Shown here: positions 48,201 to 56,563 of the stretch, piece after piece | How the letters are laid out: every line of letters starts with the position of its first letter | Numbering within the stretch: the stretch's first letter is position 1 | DNA from: Glaciimonas sp. PAMC28666 | GTDB lineage: Bacteria > Pseudomonadota > Gammaproteobacteria > Burkholderiales > Burkholderiaceae_D | DNA length: 64,000 bases | NCBI RefSeq assembly: GCF_016917355.1 | Contig: NZ_CP070304.1 | Span: 434,001 to 498,000 of the forward strand | Reading direction: 5' to 3' | Program-made: the position numbers and the translations under genes | Notes under the pieces: model-generated | Told to the model about the DNA's origin: nothing | What the model saw: the letters and a program-made list of their open reading frames with translations, nothing else | Database searches by the model: none

Positions 48201-48819
48201 CGCCGTTATCCAGAGCAACGATCAAATATACTGGCAACGCACGTCGCAATGCCAACGACAATCCAGCAACCGACCGTTTAGCGTCGGCTGGCGTCGTGGC
48301 ATTAATATCTCGCGCTAATACCACTCCGTCGGCGGGACGTCGGAACCACCCGTGCAACCGATGCCAACCACAACTCGGTACTACTGACGACGATACCAAG
48401 ACCGCATCCACGGTGTCAAGCCAATGCACGTCGCATAACCCTGGGCAAAGTGCCTCGACGACGGCCGGTTCACCATGAATGATCAAAAAAATCTTCTTAC
48501 GCGCACCAGCATACCCATAGCGTCGACGCAATTGATCTTTCATCTCGGCATGCCAATCAAAGCCAACACTATCACCCTGTTGGGATCGGACGGTGCCGCG
48601 ATGCCCAAACCAGATCAAGATCGCTTCCCAGCAGATACAACCGAACGCAGCTACCCCGACCAATAGATACAAAAAAAAATCCGGCACATCGGCAAGCAGC
48701 GATTTCAATGGTCCCGGCTTGAACAGCACGAGCCCATACAGAATAGCGCTAATAACAACTGTCGTAATAGGATAACCGGCTCGCTGTTTGATCATTTTCG
48801 TTCTGCTTATTCGTTGCAT
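45289..48819 (-). CDS. tssM: T6SS inner-membrane protein TssM (IcmF family), no Walker A motif
   Basis: TssM spans the inner membrane and periplasm in the T6SS trans-envelope complex. The 1176-residue product has two N-terminal helices (about 18-34 and 48-70) and a third near 375-395, with a long periplasmic C-terminal part. At the place where many TssM proteins have a GxxGxGKT nucleotide loop, this one reads FLIIHGEPAVVEAL, so the Walker A motif is absent. The ATG at 48819 is used; an ATG at 48795 is an alternative. Membership of the family is clear from overall layout and gene context. Confidence 0.88.
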   Translation of the reverse strand: MQRISRTKMIKQRAGYPITTVVISAILYGLVLFKPGPLKSLLADVPDFFLYLLVGVAAFGCICWEAILIWFGHRGTVRSQQGDSVGFDWHAEMKDQLRRRYGYAGARKKIFLIIHGEPAVVEALCPGLCDVHWLDTVDAVLVSSSVVPSCGWHRLHGWFRRPADGVVLARDINATTPADAKRSVAGLSLALRRALPVYLIVALDNGDPLPEVVGCFFKGADARNPQRIGVALAQLSRNLAEIGTDDIARSGRQGFAILSSKLEDHWKQWSAGTAEFSQGLFSGQQLRAILFARQQVRPAAPLITGQINEGLWIKPVPQAIATAWDKVAHDTHGLHAPTTRWAFSKIFAWSTTILFGLWAVGILISLAANRNLIAHATEVLNRLHTTQTPVAAMLDLDELQKQIAALEMRQSEGAPWYSRFGLNRDKQLLSAIWPHYAMISNRMLIAPLRSQLEVDLIQRSAMSNQELANGGQDQIKATYAALKTYLMLAAPSQTDAAFLIPQWLASGQPMLPSQTQLSIGAWIDLRRRLISFHVGHLAANSHWAISPDEKLVDSAREALIGVIGLQNSTDVLYQAILDDISSKHPALSMQALLGNTSSRGLFNTDTSVPGIFTRAAWDQHISKAIDDAEKHRKVDHDWVLTDGAVNIGYAASDSEIKENHLKADDVRVANSGAENLKTALRNRYFADYARAWETFLNSVQWQSDSTLSGTIDQLNLLADAQRSPLLALFKAISYQAGAGTTVRSLSDDLLDKAHQLIKNNDSDPSKPGAILVDEAPLAAAFAPLLQLTDSTNVHQAGVEVKPVSGSSAEMSLARYLERVTSVRLKLQQIMMSSDPDAMSRITAQAILQGKTSDIADSRDYANRVGASLGQQWSGFGSAMFEHPLDQTWGVVLRPAAANLNATWRSAIVAAWNSAFSGRYPFAHSDNDISLPELARFLRGDGGLISRFVTTQLAGMLERQGDEWVPTEGVGGAMLTIDPYFLASLNHLTRISNHLFSEGDAQVRFELKPIPTSGVTDMLVRSGTQKLHYFNQREEWQPMVWPGESLTGESRLEWQTEQSSLRAELDANGRFGLIRLLAKAKVTQLDSAQYQLTWQTDGLGGVPPATPLRLLLRSEAGAGPLELLTLRNFILPNQIFVPMGRNVASIKATASTTTLLPSMLRKNFRYGLSNEREQSFF

Positions 48820-48850
48820 CAGAGATGCGTGTTCAAATCGGTGGCGCTTC

Positions 48851-50398
48851 TTATTCCGCCGCAGGTATCACATCAGTTGGCACCGCTGAAGCGGGCGCTT
48901 CAGCAACGTCAATAAAAGACGCACGCCTCAGACTGGAACGGCCGTTGCCCGGCGTCCCAGCGGTATAGCCAGCTTCATACATTTGGGTATCAATATAGGT
49001 GAAACGGGTCAAATAGCGTGTAAATAGGGTCACCGGCACTGCTGCGGCAACTATCACGGCACCCACTATTTCAGCGCTATAAGCGCCTGCATTTACAGCG
49101 GGATGATCGATAAATAGCCTGAGTCCGCCCATCACCATGATGGTGCCTACAGATGCCATCACGCCTCCCAGCGTAAAAAGACTTAACAATTTTTCCGACC
49201 CGGCAGTCGGAGTTGTTGGCGCGACACAACCGATTGGTGTCAGCGACATACCTTCAGGAGCGGCTTGAGCGATACATTGGGCTCCGTGGCCGGCCGCCAT
49301 CAGATCGAGCGCAGCAGCAAGGGTTAGCCAATAACTGATAGGGCCCGGTTTAGCTGTGGCACTGTCTATGTTATGCAAACCGGACAGGCCCCCGACGCCC
49401 TTCAATACCACTCCTGCTTCAAAAAATGCGGCCTGCAAAGCGATGCCTACGGACGCACTGATGCCGGTGGTCCAGACATGCCGTATTTTTCCGATGGGGA
49501 TCGGTTTAAAGGAATTTAATTGGATCGTACTTTCGGACAATTCATTCAGTCCCGAAATCATAGGCCGCAGCAGAACCGGAGCCCCATAACGCTCTGCCGG
49601 GACACGCATACGCGCATCGATCAATAATATACCCACCGCCCCCTCGGTATATTCCAGCGTGGAAGCGTTGTCCGGTTTAAGTTGCCAAGCCAACACCAGT
49701 CGCATGCCTGCAAATGGCTTGTCTATCCACGCGTCTAAAAAGTCGATAGGATCGGTGTTTGATTTCTCTGGCGTAAGAATGGTGGGTTGACCAGCTAAGC
49801 CAGCCTCATGCCATAACCGCTGAACGACAAGTTTGGCTTTCGCGTATTGACTGGCATCTCCAGTATGCAAAATCACTTCAATCGCCGCACAGTCAATACT
49901 TCGTAGAGTCGATTCCAGTTTAGTTAACAGCATCTGTAGAATTCTATCAATGCGGGCGCCGCCCTTTTCCGGCATCGGCACCGTCATCGGTTTTCTGGTA
50001 AGCGCTGGTAGGCCACCGCCATCAAGCCCCGTCAGACGCACCGCCAAATCGTCCTCCGCCAGGATCACCTCGTGCCCTAATACTTTCAGATATTGACGAG
50101 CCCACCTACCCCAAACTTCGAGATGCTGATCTCGTCGCAGGTTCCACACAACATGATCAAGCCGTCGGGCTTCGCGCTTTTCTATCCAGATGCCTAGCAC
50201 AATCAGCCATGCAGTCACTGGCCAATATATCATCGCGCCCCAAAACGGTAACGTCGCGCTGGTCTCGCCGATCGGCCAGGTAAATAAGGTCACCATAGCT
50301 GAAACCACTACAAAGACCAAAAGCAACCCTGACGGCCACCAGCCAACAGGTCGCCGGACAGTAGGCATGACCGGTATTTCAGGAGTTGGCCACGGCAT
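48851..50398 (-). CDS. Unrecognised multi-helix membrane protein in the T6SS operon
   Basis: I do not recognise this 515-residue product. The start is the ATG at 50398, just after the PAAR stop codon. It has two N-terminal helices (about 22-40 and 52-70), a long cytoplasmic or periplasmic region, and hydrophobic segments near 330-360 and 410-475. The C-terminal 40 residues are polar. It sits between the PAAR gene and tssM with short spacing, so it is probably co-expressed with the membrane complex. It may be a T6SS accessory or a chaperone-like partner of PAAR or Tle3; nothing in the sequence decides this. Confidence 0.75.
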   Translation of the reverse strand: MPWPTPEIPVMPTVRRPVGWWPSGLLLVFVVVSAMVTLFTWPIGETSATLPFWGAMIYWPVTAWLIVLGIWIEKREARRLDHVVWNLRRDQHLEVWGRWARQYLKVLGHEVILAEDDLAVRLTGLDGGGLPALTRKPMTVPMPEKGGARIDRILQMLLTKLESTLRSIDCAAIEVILHTGDASQYAKAKLVVQRLWHEAGLAGQPTILTPEKSNTDPIDFLDAWIDKPFAGMRLVLAWQLKPDNASTLEYTEGAVGILLIDARMRVPAERYGAPVLLRPMISGLNELSESTIQLNSFKPIPIGKIRHVWTTGISASVGIALQAAFFEAGVVLKGVGGLSGLHNIDSATAKPGPISYWLTLAAALDLMAAGHGAQCIAQAAPEGMSLTPIGCVAPTTPTAGSEKLLSLFTLGGVMASVGTIMVMGGLRLFIDHPAVNAGAYSAEIVGAVIVAAAVPVTLFTRYLTRFTYIDTQMYEAGYTAGTPGNGRSSLRRASFIDVAEAPASAVPTDVIPAAE

Positions 50399-50400
50399 CC

Positions 50401-50658
50401 TTACAACACTCCTGAATCTGTCAGCGTCGCGATCACAACACAACCACAGCGCGTGCGGCAGCGGTCGACTACGTATTCTCGACCATGCTCAATAGCGCCC
50501 GAAGCGCCCTCCACAATCGTACTTTCACCATGCAGATCGCAATGCACCAAGTCATTGACTAACGCAACTGTCAATCCTACGAATGAAGAAGATGAAGAGG
50601 CGGTTTTAACATAGCCACCGGGCTCCAATGGATCATTTAAACGAACAAAGGGGCGCAT
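50401..50658 (-). CDS. PAAR-domain spike-tip protein
   Basis: PAAR proteins sharpen the VgrG spike and carry effectors. I start at the ATG at 50658 (MRPFVRLNDPLEPGG), giving 85 residues; a longer frame open to 50862 overlaps the effector gene and is not PAAR-like. The repeats HGESTIVEGASGAIEHGREY and the cysteine-rich end DRCRTRCGC are typical of the family. It follows the Tle3-like gene by 79 bp and precedes the unknown membrane gene by 2 bp. No VgrG gene is present in the window for it to sit on. Confidence 0.85.
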   Translation of the reverse strand: MRPFVRLNDPLEPGGYVKTASSSSSFVGLTVALVNDLVHCDLHGESTIVEGASGAIEHGREYVVDRCRTRCGCVVIATLTDSGVL

Positions 50659-50737
50659 AATATTCTCATGTTTAATCAGGACTTTCGGGATACCCGCGCA
50701 TCTGCCAGAGCAGTCGATATGGCTTGTCGGAGTTGCA

Positions 50738-52528
50738 TCAACCTCCCCTCCAAAGTTCTTCTTCGTCACGCTTTTTCTGCATCGCCGAGGTAATCGTTTC
50801 TGTATCAATAGCTGAGGGCATCGATGAAGCGGTAGCCTTGCCCGTGAACCAATACATATCATCGGCCAACATCCAATCGGCCTGCTGTATCAGTTCGGCC
50901 CAAAAATCGCGCTCTAACCCGCTGTAGCAAAAACCTATCGGCACATCGTAGGCCACCACTTGCTGTATGAATGGCCCGTGCATTGGTAAGGTGCTGTGGT
51001 TAGTGGGGATGGGTCGATATTGTTCCAGTCGCGCCTTCAGTTGGGCACGTGTTTCGCGCACCTGCGTGGTTCGAAACATATCAGTCCGATGCGTCACCGT
51101 GAAGTATTTTTCGGGTTGATACGCGGCGACCAGATGGATGAATTCTGAATCTTTATAGGTACCCGTTTCAGAATTGATCTCTCCCATCGTTTCGGTTTTT
51201 TCGTTCAGATAAACGTCGAATTTGTTCAAATCCTCCGAAGTGAGGGGTACCGGTACTTTCTCCGCATTAATAAACACTTGTTTGCTCGGATCGGGCGTAC
51301 TCCATAAAGGACCGCCGGCACCGCTTAAAATGAGCAAATTGCCATTCCAGAAGCTACCTGGCTTCACCGGTTTACCGGTCGCTTTATCAACGTCGGCCGG
51401 ACGCACTAACGGCAACGTACCGAAATTTTGAAACCCGGGCGCATCTCCGCAGGGCGAACTGCGGGCCAGCATGCGTTGATACAGGTTGTATTCTTTGTTA
51501 TCCAGCATCGCTTTGGGCACGCCCTGCCAGCCGGTACTTTTCAGTGCGGTCATGCCCATTACCCGGTCATGCGGATTAAAGTAGACATACATACGACCGT
51601 TATTGTCACGCTCCGGCGTATCGTTAGCACCCATCACATCATCCCGCCACAAGGCGCCTGCCGCCGTCACGCCGACGTTCAGGCAGCCACCAAAGTCGCT
51701 ATAACTTTTGCGATCATCTTTTATCCGTTTGGCGACCGCTTCAAAGGTATTGACGCGCGCTGCCGGCGTGGAACGCTCCCAACCCAATTGAAAAAAATCG
51801 ATCCCAATGTCTTCCAGACGATACGGCGAATTCATGACAAACAACGCATCCGGCGCCCGAGTTTTACACGCTAACGTGGCGGCCATCGCCAGCATCGTGC
51901 CCTGACTGTGTGCGATCAACGTAATCGTATCTTCCTTGTGTCTCGTGCGAATTTTATCGATTAAATCCGCCAGTCGTTGGACCGCATGCGCGTAATAGTC
52001 CCGCGGTGGTGCGTCCTGCAATTGACGATCTTCCTGGGTGTTGAGCGATTGCAGATTAAACACCTTCCCCACGTGTTTTTTAAAACCACGTTTGCTCCAC
52101 AAGCTCGGCAAATCCGTGGTGCCGTTGACGAACGGCCCACCACCCCAATAGAACGGCCCCCGTTGAGCAGCCTTGTCTTTGAGCGGTTCCCACGGGCTCT
52201 CATCCTTAAAATTACGCAGTGCAATCAGGTAGTCTTTTTCTTGGCCGGCTGGTGCGGAGTAGCCCCAGTAAAACCGAAGAACGGGTGACTCCCCGAATTC
52301 CCCATCCTTATTTCTGATCATGCGCCTGAACCCAGAGGAGGTATTCATACTGGGAAAGGCCGGATTCGGTGCCGTTGTATAAGTGTTGGCGACGAGAGCC
52401 GATGAACCGCCTCTGTTAAGGCGATCGTTCAATCCCTTGCATAGATTTTGTTCCATCATATCAAACCATTCCCCTTGAGAGTTGACGCCATGCACCAGTA
52501 TGATGATGCCGGGTAAATCCTCGGGCAC
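50738..52528 (-). CDS. Tle3-like T6SS lipase effector (alpha/beta hydrolase), N-terminus probably lost
   Basis: Tle3 proteins are T6SS-delivered phospholipases. The 596-residue frame opens IIILVHGVNSQGEWFD and has the nucleophile elbow IAHSQGT with S208, as expected of the family. The annotated start is a GTG at 52528. The frame continues upstream without an ATG, reading PVGFPVRALCKVPEDLPG, which looks like homologous coding sequence, so the real N-terminus is probably missing or out of frame. The adjacent lipoprotein fragment runs into this gene in another frame. Paired with PAAR downstream, as is usual for Tle3. Confidence 0.8.
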   Translation of the reverse strand: MPEDLPGIIILVHGVNSQGEWFDMMEQNLCKGLNDRLNRGGSSALVANTYTTAPNPAFPSMNTSSGFRRMIRNKDGEFGESPVLRFYWGYSAPAGQEKDYLIALRNFKDESPWEPLKDKAAQRGPFYWGGGPFVNGTTDLPSLWSKRGFKKHVGKVFNLQSLNTQEDRQLQDAPPRDYYAHAVQRLADLIDKIRTRHKEDTITLIAHSQGTMLAMAATLACKTRAPDALFVMNSPYRLEDIGIDFFQLGWERSTPAARVNTFEAVAKRIKDDRKSYSDFGGCLNVGVTAAGALWRDDVMGANDTPERDNNGRMYVYFNPHDRVMGMTALKSTGWQGVPKAMLDNKEYNLYQRMLARSSPCGDAPGFQNFGTLPLVRPADVDKATGKPVKPGSFWNGNLLILSGAGGPLWSTPDPSKQVFINAEKVPVPLTSEDLNKFDVYLNEKTETMGEINSETGTYKDSEFIHLVAAYQPEKYFTVTHRTDMFRTTQVRETRAQLKARLEQYRPIPTNHSTLPMHGPFIQQVVAYDVPIGFCYSGLERDFWAELIQQADWMLADDMYWFTGKATASSMPSAIDTETITSAMQKKRDEEELWRGG

Positions 52529-52716
52529 TTTGCATAGGGCCCGGACCGGAAACCCAACAGGTGTAGAAATACAATGCCAGGAGCGATTACTTTGAGATAT
52601 GCAGGAGGAAAGGGCGGCGTTTGCAAATAGGCCGGATCGATACTAAAAGGCACGACGCAACCACTTAACAGCAACGTCGCAGTCATCATACATAAACCAA
52701 TTTTGATATATTTCAT
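52456..52716 (-). pseudogene. Lipoprotein gene fragment running into the Tle3 gene
   Basis: The 86-codon frame starts with a clear lipoprotein signal (MKYIKIGLCMMTATLLLSGC, lipobox LLSGC). After about residue 50 it stops looking like a protein and crosses the 5' part of the Tle3-like gene in a different frame. Immunity proteins for Tle effectors are often such lipoproteins and lie just upstream, so this is best read as a remnant of one. Confidence 0.55.
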
Positions 52717-52897
52717 CGTTCTCTCATTGATTAAAATCCTATATTTAAATGACTTTCGTGTGTGTCAAACGACTAGAGCGTCTGCCACAGTCATCGATCT
52801 GCATCGCCACTTCACGAACGACCACGCTATGTATATTTTGGAGTATCTGGCTTGTTATCAGCCACAGTTCGCTCTCCTGATATTGCTAGCGGTTATT

Positions 52898-53125
52898 TTA
52901 GTAATCGGGAAATTTGGGTAAACTCTTGTCATCGCAGGTGTAACGATCTTCGTTGGAAGGCGGCAGCGGCAAATTAAGTAAAGTATGTGAACTTGAATGA
53001 AGCCAGATTGCTGAGGGAGGGGTTAAGCGGTCAGATCCTACATACGGAAGATCTTTTGGCGCAGGGAATCCCCTACGGTACGAAACATCGTCAACGATGA
53101 TTTGATCCTTGGTTGCTGCCATCGT
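52898..53125 (-). pseudogene. Open 74-codon remnant after the broken tssC
   Basis: Directly after the point where TssC similarity ends, a different frame is open for 74 codons (MAATKDQIIVDDVSYRR ... SLPKFPDY, stop at 52898). It has no ribosome site of its own. It does not match the missing TssC C-terminus. It may be the 3' end of a lost immunity or accessory gene. The stretch 52717-52897 beyond it has no recognisable gene. Confidence 0.45.
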
Positions 53126-54155
53126 GGACCGGTAAGTCTTCCACTTTACCGCCTGCTTGCGGTCCACGGATTTGAACACACCAGCCATTTTTTATAAAGC
53201 TTCCCACCATGTTGGCGGCGAATGAAAATGAAGCATTTACCCACAGATAGCGACTGTGATCCGGGCCTTTCACGGCTTCGGTATAGTTGAAGGCGCGCAC
53301 CGGTACCGTATCCGGCCCGTATGGTAAACGTCCTAATACACGCGGCATGGTCAAGCCGACATAACGGGAATCGTCGGTGTCACGAAAACTTTTCCATTTG
53401 AGGTATTCGGCGCGGTCAAAGTAATTGCCGATGTCCTGGATAGCGGAGACTTCTTCCATTGTTTCTTTACCAAAGAAAGCAGGGCCGACAGAACCAACAA
53501 ACGGCATATGGGCGGAAGCAGCCACCTTGGAGACGTTCCGCAGTAACGCCATATCTTGTGGCGAGTTGCTGAACTCGTAATTGGAAATGATGGAGCCGAT
53601 AGGTTCACCGCCTGGTGTGTCATATTCCTGAATATACGTATGACGATACAAGCCGCTTTGCGTCACTTCAGGTGTGTCTTCAAAATCCTGATGCAAAGCA
53701 TCCTTGGAGACATCCAGTACTTCAATTTTGATGTTCTTGCGGAAATCGGTACGATCAACTAAAAATCGCAAACCCCGCCAGGCTGATTCAATCTGTTGAA
53801 ATTCCGGCGCATGCATGACGGCATCGAGTTGACGGCTAATCTGCCGGTCCAGAGTGCCAATATGAAAATCGAGCAACGTTTTGTCGAGACGATCAACTTT
53901 TTTGCTGGCATCGGCCACCATGTTAAGAAACACACCGACCGCACGCGCCATGCGCTCGTCGGCGGGTGATTCGGACAAAATATCGTTATCCTGAAACGCC
54001 TCCAGCGGACGCGCTTTATCGATAGGCTTGAGGTTAATTTTGTCGCACAGAGATTCATAGACGCTGCGCTCGGTTTGAGCGGATGCTGCGATCGTACCGA
54101 CCACTTCATTTTCTTCCATTGCTGCGATGTTCTGCTTAATTTCGTTGCGTGACAT
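53091..54155 (-). CDS. tssC: T6SS sheath protein TssC, C-terminally truncated
   Basis: TssC is the large subunit of the contractile sheath. I use the ATG at 54155 (MSRNEIKQNIAAMEENEV), with AAGGAAA in front; the frame is open to a TTG at 54173. The sequence is normal TssC through WRGLRFLVDRTDF, EYEFSNSPQDMALLRNVSKV-type segments and NGWCVQIRGPQAGGKVEDLP. It then leaves the family at about base 53,124 and stops after ten unrelated codons, giving 354 residues instead of about 495. The lost part holds the end of the sheath core and handle. No continuation is found in another frame. Confidence 0.88.
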   Translation of the reverse strand: MSRNEIKQNIAAMEENEVVGTIAASAQTERSVYESLCDKINLKPIDKARPLEAFQDNDILSESPADERMARAVGVFLNMVADASKKVDRLDKTLLDFHIGTLDRQISRQLDAVMHAPEFQQIESAWRGLRFLVDRTDFRKNIKIEVLDVSKDALHQDFEDTPEVTQSGLYRHTYIQEYDTPGGEPIGSIISNYEFSNSPQDMALLRNVSKVAASAHMPFVGSVGPAFFGKETMEEVSAIQDIGNYFDRAEYLKWKSFRDTDDSRYVGLTMPRVLGRLPYGPDTVPVRAFNYTEAVKGPDHSRYLWVNASFSFAANMVGSFIKNGWCVQIRGPQAGGKVEDLPVHDGSNQGSNHR

Positions 54156-54208
54156 ACTTTTTTCCTTTTTCAATGATCCTGATGCGCTAATGGAGTCAAC
54201 CGACTCTT

Positions 54209-54721
54209 TTAGCCATTGCCTGGTTGCATTTCAATGGACGCGATACGTCCAAGGTCAGCGCGCAGGCTGCCTGACAGGGATTCATCTTTAAGAATTTTTT
54301 CCAGCTCACGCCTAAAAGCGCCGTTATCGAGCAGATTTGATTTCAGATCACGTAGCAAATTGCGCATTGCCATCAAGGCTTGTAATTCAGGAATCTGACG
54401 CGCCACACTCTCAGGCGAGAAGTCTTTCATCGATTTGAAGTTGAGCGCTACACGCATCTCGGAATCGTCACCGGCCAAGGTGTTCAAGGCAATGATATTA
54501 GCTTGAGGATTGATATCTGCCAGTACCGCGTTGAAGTTGATTTTATTGATATTTACTTTTTTCCGATTGGCCAGTTGCATTTTTTCTTTACCGGCACTGA
54601 AATCGCCCATCACCAACAGCTTTAGTGGTAATTCAACACGTTTTTGCGCTCCTCCCGTATGCAGATCGAGCGAAATATTAACTCTTGCTTTAGGTATTTC
54701 TCGTTGAAAACTTTCAGCCAT
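54209..54721 (-). CDS. tssB: T6SS sheath protein TssB
   Basis: TssB is the small sheath subunit that pairs with TssC and is later removed by ClpV. The 170-residue product has the family core RVELPLKLLVMGDFSAG and RKKVNINKINFNAVL. The downstream helix FSPESVARQIPELQALM is also present. It heads the minus-strand T6SS operon, 53 bp before tssC, and diverges from tssK. Confidence 0.95.
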   Translation of the reverse strand: MAESFQREIPKARVNISLDLHTGGAQKRVELPLKLLVMGDFSAGKEKMQLANRKKVNINKINFNAVLADINPQANIIALNTLAGDDSEMRVALNFKSMKDFSPESVARQIPELQALMAMRNLLRDLKSNLLDNGAFRRELEKILKDESLSGSLRADLGRIASIEMQPGNG

Positions 54722-55213
54722 TTATAAATTCTCCTGTAAAAATTAAACACATATAAAGTTCTCTCATGAAAACTTGGAACGTATTTAAAATTTAACATGG
54801 ATTAATTATTTAAAAATGAAAATAAAGTTTTTTAGGGCTTTTACTTATGCTTATTCATCATTTTATGCATTGATTTAAAAGCACTAATACACGCGTCAAC
54901 AATACTTAATTGACAATATGAATTGATAATATTTTCATTTAAGTTAATTTTTTATAAATAACTTATATTCTCCTCAAATACATCAATATGCACAATATAT
55001 CAAGCTCATTAGTTAACCTGAAAAATTCGTTAAAACATATAAAAATAATATTAATTGTCGACAAAAATATATCAATGACTAATGCAACATAAGTAAAACA
55101 CCTAAATAGACATCTCAATCGCCGCATTTTATTGTTAAATAAGAAGAAAGACTTTAGTATTTTAAAAAACAATATCCATAAAGAAGCGACAGAACGATTA
55201 TTAACGGGAAATA
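54722..55213. promoter_or_regulatory. AT-rich 492-bp divergent spacer between tssB and tssK
   Basis: This spacer separates the starts of the two T6SS operons and is markedly more AT-rich than its surroundings. It must hold both promoters. I saw no sigma-54 -24/-12 pair (TGGCAC-N5-TTGC) and no obvious ECF element. The weak frames within it have no ribosome site and are very hydrophobic by chance of AT content. Silencing by a nucleoid protein is plausible but not shown. Confidence 0.6.
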
Positions 55214-56563
55214 ATGCGAACCTATAAACCACTTTGGCAAGAAGGCGTCATTTTGACGCCCCAGCATTTTCAGCAACAAGCACTGTGGGCGCAATTTAAC
55301 GAGCGGCTATTAATAAGTCTGACCGTTGCAGAGTCGTGGGGCGTCGTGCAGGTACAAGTTGATGAAGAAACGTTGGCCGCAGGTCGTCTAAAATTAAACG
55401 CCTTAAAGTTGCGCATGCCGGATAACACTGTGATTGACACCGCAATGGCCGATGTATTGCCACCCGGCCGCGATGTGGCGCGCGACCTTCCTGCCGCGCT
55501 GCAAAGTGCCATCGTGTATGCTGCGTTGCCATTGCTAAACGCAGATGGCGCTAACTGCCGCTTTGATGAAGAAAAGCTACCGCGACCGCGCCGTTACTTC
55601 CGCGAATACGTAAAGGTGCCAGATCTTTTCGGCGAAGGAGTCGAAGAGATCTCGGTGGAACGTCATGCAGTGCATCTACTCTTTGACTTCGAGACTCATG
55701 CGGACGACATGGTGTGTCCCGTTGCGCGGATCATGCGAAATACGGGCGGTCAATTTGAGGTCGACAAAGCTTACGTGCCGCCGTGCCTGGTTCTGGCAGC
55801 ACATCCACGCCACATTGAGCGGATGACGCGCCTGGATGATATCCTGCGCGGGAAAAGCCTCGCTCTATCAACTCGTCGACGTGAACGGGTTGATCAGATC
55901 GCTGAATTTGGTATCGCTGACGTATCGCTTTTCTGGCTTTTGCATTGCATTAATACCCACTGGCCAGATTTGTCGTTCCTGGTGAGTCATCCCAATCAGC
56001 CGCCAGAAAAACTCTACGCAGTGCTATCCCGGTTAGCGGGTGCGTTGATGACATTCTCCACTGACACCACCTTATCGACATTACCTGCCTATATCCATAG
56101 TGAACAGGACCTGGTGTTTGGGAAATTGGAAGCCTCGATTCGGGACCTGTTGGATACCATCATTCCATCGCGGGTCATAGCCATAGGCTTGACACAAAAG
56201 ACGCCAAGTATCTGGAGCGGCCTATTCAACGACGAACGCTTGCGAGGCGGCGCTGACTATTATTTGTCGGTTCAGGCGTCGGTCCCGGCGTTACAACTGA
56301 TCGAGCAAATTCCTAAATTGTGCAAGATCGGCAGCCCGGACGATATAGGACATATCGTCAATGCAGCGTTAGCCGGAATTCCTTTACGTGCTGTGCAACG
56401 GGTGCCAGCGGCGATCCCGGTGCGACTGGAAAACCAATACTTTGCGTTGGACACGCAAGACCCGGCACATGCACGCATGCTGGTTGCACACGCTTGCCAG
56501 ATTTATCTACCGTCATCAATGCCTGACGCCTCGCTTGAACTATTCGCGGTATTGAGAACATGA
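55214..56563 (+). CDS. tssK: T6SS baseplate subunit TssK
   Basis: TssK links the baseplate to the membrane complex. The 449-residue product opens with the family N-terminus WQEGVILTPQHFQQQALW. It shows the shell domain with FSTDTTLSTLPAYIHSEQDLV and the receptor-binding-type C-terminal domain after about residue 320. It heads the plus-strand operon, and its stop overlaps the start of tssL by 4 bp. Confidence 0.95.
   Translation: MRTYKPLWQEGVILTPQHFQQQALWAQFNERLLISLTVAESWGVVQVQVDEETLAAGRLKLNALKLRMPDNTVIDTAMADVLPPGRDVARDLPAALQSAIVYAALPLLNADGANCRFDEEKLPRPRRYFREYVKVPDLFGEGVEEISVERHAVHLLFDFETHADDMVCPVARIMRNTGGQFEVDKAYVPPCLVLAAHPRHIERMTRLDDILRGKSLALSTRRRERVDQIAEFGIADVSLFWLLHCINTHWPDLSFLVSHPNQPPEKLYAVLSRLAGALMTFSTDTTLSTLPAYIHSEQDLVFGKLEASIRDLLDTIIPSRVIAIGLTQKTPSIWSGLFNDERLRGGADYYLSVQASVPALQLIEQIPKLCKIGSPDDIGHIVNAALAGIPLRAVQRVPAAIPVRLENQYFALDTQDPAHARMLVAHACQIYLPSSMPDASLELFAVLRT

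Noticed and set aside
52703-52921. A 72-codon plus-strand frame ending in a hydrophobic helix in the T6SS scar region
   Set aside because: There is no convincing ribosome site or family likeness. The membrane-like end could be chance in a non-coding remnant.
53091-54155. A simple sequencing frameshift as the cause of the short tssC
   Set aside because: A frameshift would leave the missing TssC C-terminus readable in another frame downstream; I translated the following sequence and found no such match.
54963-55232. An 89-codon minus-strand frame in the tssB-tssK spacer
   Set aside because: It has no ribosome site, overlaps the tssK start and owes its hydrophobic composition to the AT-rich DNA.
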